This document shows, one piece after another, positions 1 to 8,068 of a stretch of 10,288 nt of DNA. A program made the position numbers and the translations under genes. The notes under the pieces are model-generated. The model was not told the DNA's origin and made no database searches. It saw only the letters and a program-made list of their open reading frames with translations. Each line of letters starts with the position of its first letter. Position 1 is the stretch's first letter. The stretch comes from Ectocarpus siliculosus (Eukaryota > Sar > Phaeophyceae > Ectocarpales > Ectocarpaceae). Location: the NCBI GenBank assembly GCA_000310025.1, contig FN648476.1:90372-100659 (forward strand), in the 5' to 3' direction.

Positions 1-5
1 GCCAA

Positions 6-19
6 GGGGGGGGGGGGGG
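6..19. repeat. poly-G homopolymer at left edge
   Basis: Fourteen consecutive G residues begin five bases from the window start. Together with the 18-C run at the other end this suggests that the window is a whole contig whose ends stop in homopolymers, where assembly or base calling commonly fails. A genuine G-tract cannot be excluded. Confidence 0.9.
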
Positions 20-2276
20 TCCGCACCGTGTACGCCATATAACGTTGTGGAAGCCGGGGTTGGTTTTTGTGGTTGAGGTTTAGTTTCTGTAGCCCCGCAG
101 AAAAGGTGTCGTTTTTTATTGTCAAGAGCCGCACCTCCACTCCCCAGGGCGAAAACGCTCCAGGCAGGGATTCCAGACTGAACGCAGAGGTACGGAAGGG
201 CCTATCTGATATATTTCGTAACCGTCTTGGTGTGGTGCCAGCGTCTGTATGCCCCCGCCGGTTTCGCGTGGTAGGTCACAATTCTCGACCAGCTTGATGG
301 AATTGGCTTTGTGAAATTGTAGAAATGGAGGTGATTGCACACTATTCTCAAGACAAAACGGTGGGGGACACCGGGGGGGGCAATAGGAAACCAAGACGTG
401 ACATTGAACCGATGAACATGCCACTAGGGATATGCCGTGTGGACCATTCGGGTGCTCTGGCGTAGTGATGAGTTGAGGGTAGGGACAGCTGTAGTGGGAT
501 CTACTGTACACGGGTATCGATTGTACGAATGCTTCGAGTAAAATTTCAGCAAGAGCCCATTTGACATGTCAAAGTTAAGATTCACTCAAAATATTAAGTC
601 TGAGGATATAGGTTTGTCTCTACATATCCTCTGGAGGATACTGTTTTTCTTAAGGTGGTCTTCCAAGCGTTTGGGGATTTGTGCCGTCGCCGTAAAGAAA
701 ATGTTCTGAAAACTGAAAACACTAGGGACATACGCTGAATGCAAGAGGTTGTTGTCGTGGTTTGATGGCCATTCTTACCGAATTTTTTCGAAAATCTCGG
801 GTTATTCCTCGGGGTTGCTATTTAGCGGGCTCGCGAGGGGGGAGATAAATTAACCACATCACGCATTATCAGGTTTGTTTGCTCACTTGGTCTTTGCTCT
901 AGCTTTTTGTAAAGGAGGAGAGACAGGTGTGACTCAACATCATGTTTGGGCAGTCCTGTCCCCCTCTCGTTGCCGTTCTTGTCGTCTAAGGGTGCTGCCC
1001 GGGCACAAACACACAGGAGACGACGTTATTTGCGTAAAAATCGGACGGAGGACCTCTTGGAATAGGTCGCTGGTCTTCTTGCAGAACCTCCGAAAAATCG
1101 CCGCCGTTCCCCGTCTTTCCGCGTCGTGTACAATACACAACGCTCTTTTTGCTGGTGCCTGCTGGGCTTGGGACTTAAGGGTGGGTGGGTGCAGTCTATT
1201 CAGGAGTCCGCAGCGCCAAGTAATGGTTGTCGGTCGGGTCCCCAGGTACGTAGGTGCTGGGCAACCAAAGGTTAGCAGCAGAAACCTCTGCCCGCTGGGT
1301 TGGGCATGATGCCGGCGATGCTAAATATTCCTCCCAGCAATTTACCTCTGCTGACGGAACTAATCAATGAACGCCTCAAGATCGTTTCGCTTCGCTCTTG
1401 GGGAGTTACCCGTCTTCCTCCTCGTCGACCCTGGGGCGAACCACAGCAACATGCCACAGGTGGCCAGCGGGGAAGGTCGGGCACCGATCACAACCTGTCT
1501 GTGAAGGTTTGGGTGAGGAGGTTGAAGGACGGGATCGACCTTCAACAGGTTGTAGTAACAACATGTTTGTACCTATCCGAGATGCGGGATTAGCTCCACA
1601 ACCTTTGGCATGCAACTTCCCCATCCATACGCTATAGCCGGTGCCCAACCTACCCACTACCTCTAGCCACCCGTACAGCGTTTCTCGCTGCCGGCTGCCG
1701 GCGTCTATCTTCTGGGTGGTTCTATGTATATAATAGCGACTGCGTCTTGTGAATATTGGCGAAGAAAGAGGCGCGGTATCGTAACTTCCTACAGTAGGAA
1801 CCAATGGCCTCCTTGCGCTGCTGTGCTTCCTGGCACTGCTGTTGGCGTGGGAGTTGGCGCCGCAGCAGCAGGGGCACCGGCGGTGTGGTTCTTCTGGTAG
1901 TGATGATGTCGTACGTGACCCATGGAGCGGCTCTCACTGGCATGCCGATGATGAGCATACTGCCGTAGGTATGCATCCACACGGCCGCACATTACATGTA
2001 GTCTGTTGCGTCGTACAGTAGTAGTGGAAGAAAGCCAAGCCCTGCACCGGTACGTTGCCGCGCTTGGGTGTCTCCTACCACCATGCGCATCCCGCAGGTG
2101 ATGCGCCCATCTCACCCTTGCGTATCGACGAAATATATACTGCTGTACCCCAGAGACGGGACGAAAGACGGCATAAGTGTACCACAGCATCGATCGCGAG
2201 GCTTGAAGCGTTGCATCCATCCCCTGGAGAGTGACGAGCCCCGTGTGAGAAGAGGATAAATAATCATCTCCATATG

Positions 2277-2278
<2 letters not shown>
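20..2278. other. long stretch without a recognisable gene
   Basis: No open frame here gives a protein I recognise. The longer open frames (about 875-1309 on +, 1300-1593 on +, 1406-1804 on -) begin at non-ATG codons or overlap one another on both strands, and their translations show no domain, no clear repeat and no amphipathic or membrane pattern. Base composition is lower in GC than the two genes to the right. A TATA-like AT-rich patch occurs near 1724-1735 (TATGTATATAATA), but no convincing gene follows it. The only internal structure I can support is the hairpin region at 1490-1553. Unrecognised exons of an intron-rich gene could be hidden here. Confidence 0.6.
1490..1553. other. imperfect inverted repeat with two competing stems
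   Basis: The left arm ACAACCTGT (1490-1498), a 3-base bulge, then TGAAGGT (1502-1508) pairs with the contiguous right arm ACCTTCA (1538-1544) plus ACAGGTTGT (1545-1553). An internal arm GTTGAAGG (1521-1528) also pairs perfectly with CCTTCAAC (1539-1546). That second stem uses the same right-arm bases, so the two stems cannot form together. Whether this region is transcribed is unknown, and no function is assigned. Confidence 0.5.
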
Positions 2279-2334
<56 letters not shown>

Positions 2335-2365
2335 CACACACACACACACACACACATACACACAC
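2279..2365. repeat. compound (CT)n-(CA)n microsatellite
   Basis: About 26 perfect CT units (2279-2330) are followed by a CG and then about 16 CA-type units (2333-2365) with a single T interruption at 2357. Both halves are pure pyrimidine/purine or alternating dinucleotides. The CT part can form triplex DNA and the CA part can adopt Z-DNA-like structure (general knowledge of such tracts). It lies about 230 bp upstream of the ankyrin ATG, so it falls in the probable promoter or 5' leader and would be expected to vary in length between individuals. Open frames across it on both strands (Ser-Leu, His-Thr, Arg-Glu runs) are products of the repeat, not genes. Confidence 0.97.
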
Positions 2366-2593
2366 TTCTCGCAGGAGTCCCATGCCCCGATGGATGTCGG
2401 ATACAATATCCTGTTCGCACGCGCGAGATCCTGGGGCGCCCGCTGGCTCTTTTGCCGGGCCCGTTTCCCCTCGCGAACCACTGGAACTCCCTGAACTGCG
2501 AGTGAGGCTGGTTCCCGTTCGCCAGTGTCGCAGTGTCGCACAGCAGTGCGCTCCTCTTTCAGGTGCGCTGTGTGGCTGTGTGGTGCGTGTGAT

Positions 2594-3571
2594 ATGGCCG
2601 ACGACGAGGCTCTGTTCTCGAGCGTGTCACGAGGCGACCTGGCTCGTACCCAGGCTCTCCTGGCGGCTGGAGCGAGCGTGGATGGCTCCCGCAAGCTTGA
2701 CTGCTGTCCGCTCGCCGTCGCCGCGGCACAGGGAGACCTCGACATGACCTCTCTCCTGATCGAAAGGGGAGCGAAGCTCGACCTGGGCGCCCCGCGCGAC
2801 GTGCACAATAGACTCACCGGGTCGCTGACGATGGCGAAAGGGGCCCGGCCGATTCACACGGCGATCGGCAGCGGCCAGTACGAAACGTTCCGGCTCTTGA
2901 TGCGGGCGGGAGCAGACCCGAACGTCGCGAACGTGGACGGCTTCACGCCGCTCATGTCGGCGTGCCTGGTTCAGAGGGTGGGGCCGCACCGGGCGTCGAT
3001 AGTCCGGGAGCTGCTGGACGGGGGTGCAGACCCGGCAATGGTGGACACCTACGACCTGACTGCCATGCACTTCGCGGCCGGCAAAGGCAGGGTGGAGCTG
3101 ATCGACATGCTGGCTGCCAAGGCCCCCGCCACGCTCCACCGGGCGGGGAGGGATGGCTTCACGCCGCTGGGGAAGGCGGCGGCCGGCGGCGAGGCTGCCG
3201 CCGCCGCCCGCATCCTCCGCCTGATGTCGGCGGTGGGGCGGAGGCCACCACCGGCGGGGGCGACAACCACGTCGCGGAGCAGGTGCCCGCTCAACGTCGC
3301 GATGGAGGCCCGTCACTGGAACGTCGTGGACGTCTTGCTGGACAACCTCGACCCGATCAAGAGCTCCGTCGACTTCGGCACGGCCATCAGCAGCGCCTTA
3401 GTCACGAAGCGGGCGAGGCTCCTGAGCAGGCTAGTCTCCGCGGTGGGAGAGGAGAGAAAACAGAAGAAGTCCTTGGCCGGCATGACCTTTAGCAGTAGCC
3501 CTATCCTGCACATCGCGGTGGCGCAGGCAAACCCCCTGACGACAAGCGTTCTGCTCGCCGCAGGCGCATAA
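2594..3571 (+). CDS. ankyrin-repeat protein, apparently cut by an in-frame TAA
   Basis: This encodes a 325-residue protein built almost entirely of ankyrin repeats, a helix-turn-helix fold that binds other proteins; the partner and process are unknown. The first repeat starts at residue 3 (DEALFSSVSRGDLARTQALLAAGA). Further repeats lie near residues 37-66, 84-110 (RPIHTAIGSGQ..LLMRAGADPN), 115-148 (DGFTPLMSAC..LLDGGADP), 152-180 (YDLTAMHFAAGKG), 186-215 (DGFTPLGKAAAGG), 228-256 and 302-325. The start is the ATG of MADDEALF, with G at -3 and G at +4; the frame is open upstream only to non-ATG codons. No signal peptide or membrane segment is visible, so a soluble intracellular protein is likely. 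The coding region is GC-rich and has no visible intron. It ends with LLAAGA followed directly by TAA, in the middle of an ankyrin unit, and the frame continues with ankyrin-like sequence. It may therefore be a nonsense allele, a pseudogene or a sequence error. The family call is strong; the true C-terminus is uncertain. Confidence 0.85.
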   Translation: MADDEALFSSVSRGDLARTQALLAAGASVDGSRKLDCCPLAVAAAQGDLDMTSLLIERGAKLDLGAPRDVHNRLTGSLTMAKGARPIHTAIGSGQYETFRLLMRAGADPNVANVDGFTPLMSACLVQRVGPHRASIVRELLDGGADPAMVDTYDLTAMHFAAGKGRVELIDMLAAKAPATLHRAGRDGFTPLGKAAAGGEAAAAARILRLMSAVGRRPPPAGATTTSRSRCPLNVAMEARHWNVVDVLLDNLDPIKSSVDFGTAISSALVTKRARLLSRLVSAVGEERKQKKSLAGMTFSSSPILHIAVAQANPLTTSVLLAAGA

Positions 3572-4072
3572 GAGAGCGTCGTTGACGCGGTAGGCAGGAG
3601 CGCGAGAGACGTCGTCGCGATGTCACGCGACGTCGACAGCGGCCTGCCGGACGTGGCGGCCACGCGCCGCATGCTGGAGCGGGGCCCGGCGTTCCGCGCT
3701 CGGGCCTGGGCGTGGCCGGCCACGCCCACGGCCGCTGCGGCCACAACAAGCCCAGCTGCAGCCGTCTCTCGGGTACGACAACAGAGGTCTCCGGTGGTTG
3801 CTCGCGTCCGTCGGCGACCACCCCACTTTGCCAGGGCAATAGCCAGGTGTGTGATGTTTGCGCCGAGATCGCGCCGAGATCGATCACGGGTGCATGCTGC
3901 GTTTCAGCAGGTTTTCTGTTTTTCGTTTTGGCGCTGTTGCTGCCCCATCCACTCTTTCTTGCCGCGCCATGTCGTCAGCTGGCTGAGGTTGTTGGTCGTG
4001 TGCGTGTATCGTAGCTTCATGCCGATCGTAGGCCTGTGGAAATACGCTTCGTGCTACCTGTACGTAGAATGA
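3572..4072 (+). pseudogene. in-frame continuation of the ankyrin gene beyond the TAA
   Basis: The codon after the TAA at 3569-3571 stays in the ankyrin gene's frame, and this frame has no further stop until TGA at 4070-4072. Its first 50 or so residues contain VVDAVGRSARDVVAMSR and then DVAATRRMLERG. These match the ankyrin pattern of a beta-turn aspartate/glycine, a first helix (G-R-S-A-R-D-V-V-A) and a second helix ending in L-E-R-G. It supplies the second half of the repeat that the TAA interrupts. After about 3712 the translation becomes Ala/Thr/Arg-rich with no recognisable domain, so the original end of the gene is unclear and the open frame to 4072 may be partly chance. The segment is labelled a pseudogene because it cannot be translated as ordinary mRNA without readthrough, splicing round the stop, or a corrected base. 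Confidence 0.6.
3860..3881. repeat. 11-bp tandem duplication
   Basis: The unit GCGCCGAGATC occurs twice head to tail (3860-3870 and 3871-3881). It is not a multiple of three. It lies in the open but unrecognisable 3' part of the ankyrin frame, where a recent slippage event would shift the frame. This adds to doubt about where coding really ends there. Confidence 0.85.
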
Positions 4073-4248
4073 ACACGTGTGATAATTTACGTAGAGGCGA
4101 CGGTGCAATGTTGAGCGGATAGGCCCCCGGGGTCTGTTCGGGCATGTGAACGTGTCTAGAGAGAAATACGGACAACTCACGAGCGATACCTCCAGGAGCT
4201 GCTCTGTGACCGTAGGCATGTTACTTTATTGCGTTTCTCACTACGGTA

Positions 4249-4360
4249 TAACATCAACGAATCCATCTCTTCCACAGGCACGATTAATAGTCAACCGGGC
4301 GTTGTTGACGCCCCCCTCTCTATCTAACAACAACGAATCCATCTCTCTCCACAGACAGGA
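4249..4360. repeat. two-copy direct repeat of about 30 bp
   Basis: TAACATCAACGAATCCATCT and the following TCTTCCACAG (4249-4277) recur 76 bp downstream (4325-4354) with one substitution and one 1-base insertion. Between them CGTTGTTG (4300-4307) pairs with CAACAACG (4328-4335) across a 20-base loop. Each copy ends in a pyrimidine-rich CCACAG that resembles a splice acceptor, but no exon is evident downstream, so splicing is only a possibility. Confidence 0.65.
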
Positions 4361-5568
4361 GTCCAGGATAAATTAGCGATGAATCCACAGCGTTAGCGGA
4401 ATCGCGACCTGTGTTTCTACGTTTCGTTTGAATCATTCCCATCTCGGACGCAGCACCGCCACTACAATGCGGACCTCTCTCACTGCTGCAACTCCGCCAT
4501 GCCGGCCTCGCAGCGCGAGAGAACCAAGCGCACAGCGACACCGCCTATGAAAATGGTGTCTTGTTGTTGTCGCCATGCTTGTATTGTTGTATATCCGTTT
4601 TCTGCCGGAACAGACACAGCAGTGGTTGGCTTGCCGCACCAAAAGCCAACCCTCGACAGCACGACCCTTTCGACACGGCGGGGCGTGGTTCTGAACCCCT
4701 TGTACGAGGAGTTAATTGGTGACCTTTTTCCCGTCCCTTTTTGGCGTTTTTTTTTTTAATTTTCATACATGTACTCGGAGTATGACACAACGCAACGAAT
4801 TAATCGGTTTGTGATTTTTCATCTCTTGTGATGATGTTCTCACCATGTATGCCCGGTGTACCGTTTCCTGAATCACATGTCACACCATTTTACACGCCCT
4901 CGTTGCTTTTTCACGAATGACAACTCTTCCCCGTTTGTTTGATTGGATTAGGTTTAGCAGGCTACTAGGTGTGCGTGGTGGTTGAATTGCGGGGTAAATA
5001 CAATGACGTTTGAAAACCACGCTTGGAAAGTCCCGATATCGTACTGAGTTTCCTCCCCGCCCTCGAACGCTCTGCTTTGGCCGTTCCCAGGTACGCCGGA
5101 AAGGAGGAGGAAGTGGCGGGGAGGGTCCTTGTTGCGGACAAGGGGAAGCGAAAGAAGGGTGGGAGATGAGAGGCGGCGGCTCAAGGGGAAGGGTCCTGTG
5201 CGCAAGAGTGTCGTTCGCCCGCTGGCACTCGGACCGACGACGTGTTTGACGATCCGAGAAGAGGTTCTAACTGCTGTTCCTGCGAAACGTGCTGGCCGCA
5301 CGGTCGCCCTGCAGCGATCACTCGAATTGTTTTCTGGGACGGGTGTCGGTTGCCTGCCGTGACCATGGCCGGTTAGCGGCAGAAAATGAAGTGGGGATAA
5401 TGTAGATAACACGGCGTGCGTTAGTTGCGATTGTCCACATGGTGTGCTCTGTCTTTTTTTGGCGTGTTTCGGGCGAAACCTGATGCTAAAGTCGTTGTGT
5501 TGATTATCACCGTGGTGTGTGAATGTTGACGGGTGTGGTTGTGTTTTTTATTATTTCTTGCTTGCCTT

Positions 5569-5584
5569 TTGAGCCGCGGCTCAA
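5569..5584. other. perfect 16-bp palindrome
   Basis: TTGAGCCGCGGCTCAA reads identically on both strands, with no spacer. It could be a binding site for a dimeric protein or a chance palindrome. No gene lies close enough on either side to suggest what it would control. Confidence 0.7.
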
Positions 5585-6029
5585 GACTCACAAAGAACAC
5601 CACGCAATGTCAACCAACTGCTGTTAGCCGGATAAGAATACCTAGCAGTATGCCGCATTTGAATGGGTGTGCTTGGGTAGTGTAGAAACGATAGAAAGTA
5701 GATTTTGGGCGCTTCGCCATTGATGGTGGCTGAGGGGTCGGGGGGCGTTGTTGTGTTAAACTTGCGCTGTCATTGGACTCCCCCACTGCCGCTTAGTTAG
5801 CCAGGTTTACCCGTGCCCTGTAAATGAGCGTCCGCCGGGAATCCGAACTATGATTGTTCTTGTGACCCAAGTGCGAGATCCCTTTTCCTTTCGTCGCTCC
5901 TGGTGTGTTGGCCACGCGGCCAATGGTCCATCCTGCAGATACACAGCATTAGTATGCCAGTATGGGGTAGACATATGACGCAGACGCAAGTCAAAATTCT
6001 TGGCTTCGACCACTTGATGATAATAAGCG

Positions 6030-6037
6030 TATAAATA
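6030..6037 (+). promoter_or_regulatory. candidate TATA box
   Basis: TATAAATA at 6030-6037 matches the eukaryotic TATA consensus and continues into TATATATG. A GGCCAAT motif lies about 110 bp upstream (5918-5924). If functional on the + strand, transcription would begin near 6060, leading to the doubtful 59-residue frame at 6204. AT-rich matches of this kind are common by chance, so this is tentative. Confidence 0.25.
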
Positions 6038-6160
6038 TATATGACGAGAACAAAGGTATCGAGCTCACGCTGGATAGTTTCACCCGCCCTACGCCTGCGC
6101 AAAAGATCAAGCGCTTCGAGTGGCAGGCTGTGACCTGCGCCGAAAGGGTGTGACATCCAC

Positions 6161-6180
6161 AACGAACGAACGAACGAACG
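6161..6180. repeat. (AACG)5 tetranucleotide microsatellite
   Basis: Five perfect AACG units. The tract lies in the possible 5' leader of the small frame that starts at 6204 and would shift any frame read through it if its length varied by one unit. Confidence 0.9.
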
Positions 6181-6203
6181 CCGAAATTGACGCAGAGGAT
6201 GCA

Positions 6204-6383
6204 ATGAAGAACGTCAACTTCAGAGAGTTTTTGAGAAGCAGAGCTATACCTAAGAGTTCGGACCCATCCTACGCTACTTTAGACTATTGGTCACCTGCCA
6301 AGAATGCACCACGTAAGCGTCAGTGTTTTGGTGAGGAGTCCTGCTCCATTGTTTTGTTCTCAATCAGTAATCGAGAAGTATAG
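6204..6383 (+). CDS. doubtful small open frame, 59 aa
   Basis: An ATG with G at -3 opens a 59-residue frame beginning MKNVNFREFLRSRAIPKSSD. I do not recognise the product. The points in its favour are a TATA-like box about 170 bp upstream and a mixed-charge, non-repetitive composition. A good splice-donor-like ACGTAAGC at 6311-6318 lies inside it, so this could be a first exon ending at 6312 with a different downstream continuation. Just before the start, ATGCAATGA (6199-6207) places a two-codon upstream frame whose stop overlaps this ATG. It could equally be chance open sequence. Confidence 0.15.
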   Translation: MKNVNFREFLRSRAIPKSSDPSYATLDYWSPAKNAPRKRQCFGEESCSIVLFSISNREV

Positions 6384-6720
6384 GCCAGGTTAAAAAAAAA
6401 CAGAAAAAAGGTGTTGTTACCGAAAGTAATGCGGGTGCCATTTTTCACTGCCTTCTGTTTGCCGACCGGCCGTCTTCATAGCATTTTAAGCATTTCCACC
6501 ACCAACCACGCTGCTGCTGCTCTCTTCTAGTCCAGTTTATCAAGAATCTCCGAAAGGGGCTAAGCTAAACTATGTACACTTCGAGGTACACTTCAAACTT
6601 CTCTCGTATTGTACTTTGTTTTCGCTTTTTATGAGTGTGGTTGCAGCAGTGCTTTGATGTGAACCAGACCTCCTCATAGTGCAGAATCCTGAGCAGCAGT
6701 TAAATGTAAACCCTTTCACC

Positions 6721-6990
6721 ATGGCTGATCTCCTCCGATTCATGGCACCCAACGCCGTTAGCGTGGTAGTCTACTACTGTCGTTGTGTTATGAATTTGAA
6801 CGAAAATGCACTTGACGCAGGGGCGCCGCAGTTTCGATATTGGGATAGAGGTGATGTACCTTCCGCGAGCCCCTGCGTCAAACTGGTCTCCTGGACTGGA
6901 CTGTGTGGCAGAACGCCACACCTTGTTTGCCTTGGGAAAGCCTGTTCCGTGGGCGGCCGCCGATCACAAGGAAAACAAGATAGCTGGTAA
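6721..6990 (+). CDS. doubtful small open frame or first exon, 89 aa
   Basis: The start TTCACCATGGCTG is a very good Kozak match (A at -3, G at +4). The 89-residue product begins MADLLRFMAPNAVSVVVYYC and shows no domain I recognise. Its stop codon TAA is part of CTGGTAAGC, which matches a splice-donor consensus at 6987, so the frame might be an exon whose coding continues elsewhere. It spans the two hairpins at 6812-6921, whose base pairing is unusual inside a coding region. Evidence for translation is weak. Confidence 0.15.
   Translation: MADLLRFMAPNAVSVVVYYCRCVMNLNENALDAGAPQFRYWDRGDVPSASPCVKLVSWTGLCGRTPHLVCLGKACSVGGRRSQGKQDSW
6812..6881. repeat. 13-bp perfect inverted repeat
   Basis: TTGACGCAGGGGC (6812-6824) and GCCCCTGCGTCAA (6869-6881) are exact reverse complements separated by 44 bases. 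Each arm contains TGACGCA, which resembles the TGACGTCA/TGACTCA sites bound by bZIP proteins. The arms could be paired protein sites, a stem in RNA, or the termini of a very small mobile remnant; I see no flanking target-site duplication to support the last. Confidence 0.75.
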
Positions 6991-8068
6991 GCTGACCGGT
7001 CCCTCTGTTGTTACATCGCGACACACCTCGGCTTGGCTTTGACGTGTGCATTGTGCACTGCCAGATGATGTGTGGTTTGAAATTGCATCACCTCTGCTGT
7101 TACCTTCTATCCTCACCATCATCGCGGTCCAAACGGTACTACTATTCGCAATGCCTGTTCGTCGGCCGAGGGTGATGGTCGTCGTCGTTGCCGTCACCTT
7201 GTTGGACTTGGTGCTCGATGCGCTGATGCTCTGCGTTCCACACATGTTCATTCCAGCGGTTCGTCTGCCAACAGCAGCAGCGAATTGGCTGGTTTTCCTT
7301 GGCACGTGGCAAGGGCAAAGGCCGTACGTTGTACACGGCCTGGCAGCCCGAAACAGCTGCCACTGCTGCTCCCTGCTCTGCGTGCGTGATTCTCAAACTC
7401 CGGAAGTGCAGTGGACAAATGGGGGGTTGTATCGGCTTTGTGTGGGTCCTGTGGATTCATCCCCAACAAGTTCGCTCCCGTCTTGCCCTCTACAAAAAGT
7501 TGCACTTCTTCTCCAACATGTGCATAGTAGGGAGCGTTTTTCAGTTGTCCTTCGTTCGTGCACCGCATCGTCTGCGGTACATACATCAGTTTTCCAACTG
7601 CATGTCCTTCTTACATGGGAAGGCCTGGCGCGACAGGGTTCTCTGCCCAGTAGACTCTTTGGGAGCGACAGATTTCGTGACAGCAGCAGTTGACTCACGG
7701 CCCAAAGTGGTGCGCGGTGGTGCGGCACAATTTTGATTTGTTTTTGTTTTTACCGAAGGGACCCAACCGCCCTGTTCACAAACATCACATTCCCAGCAGG
7801 ATGTATACAAGAGGTCCGACTTCGACCAGCTGTTTGCACCAGTTCTGTTTTTTTTTCGCAATCCATCCGCGTAGTGACACAACAGGATTTTGAAACCCGG
7901 CAACAATGCTCTCTGCCTCTACAAGTAGGCATGCTCGAATGGATGAATAGCGGCCATGCCGCACGCTCCGTCCCGTCTTCACCTTCGCGGCCACCTCTCC
8001 CATTGCTGATTCCCTCTCGCTTGCCGTATATGTTTGGCTTTCTCCCCCTTCCCTCGCCCCGACACGTC

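Larger units (their letters stand above)
4073..6203. other. intergenic stretch, no gene recognised
   Basis: About 2.1 kb of moderate-GC sequence without a convincing coding region. All open frames are short, start at non-ATG codons or overlap frames on the opposite strand, and none has a recognisable domain. The stretch contains a T-rich tract (about 4747-4758), the dispersed duplication at 4249-4360, a perfect 16-bp palindrome at 5569-5584, a small TTGGCC/GGCCAA hairpin at 5908-5923 and a TATA-like site at 6030. I found no tRNA-like pair of A and B boxes. Confidence 0.6.

Noticed and set aside
875-1309. 144-codon + strand open frame
   Set aside because: It has no ATG near its start, overlaps an open minus-strand frame, and its translation has no recognisable domain or pattern.
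2525-2593. Upstream extension of the ankyrin frame
   Set aside because: It would need a GTG start. The residues are Cys/Arg-rich and unlike an ankyrin repeat, whereas MADDEALF at 2594 has a good Kozak context.
1789-2817. Long minus-strand open frame of about 340 codons crossing the microsatellite
   Set aside because: It opens with the antisense of the ankyrin gene's start and owes its length to the CT/CA repeat (Arg-Glu and Val-Cys runs). No domain is visible and it conflicts with a well-supported gene on the + strand.
6250-6275. tRNA B-box-like GTTCGGACCC
   Set aside because: It departs from the GGTTCRANNCC consensus, and no A box or cloverleaf stems can be placed around it.
6812-6881. Terminal inverted repeats of a small transposon
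   Set aside because: The element would be only 70 bp, contains no other mobile-element signature, and I see no matching target-site duplication outside the arms.
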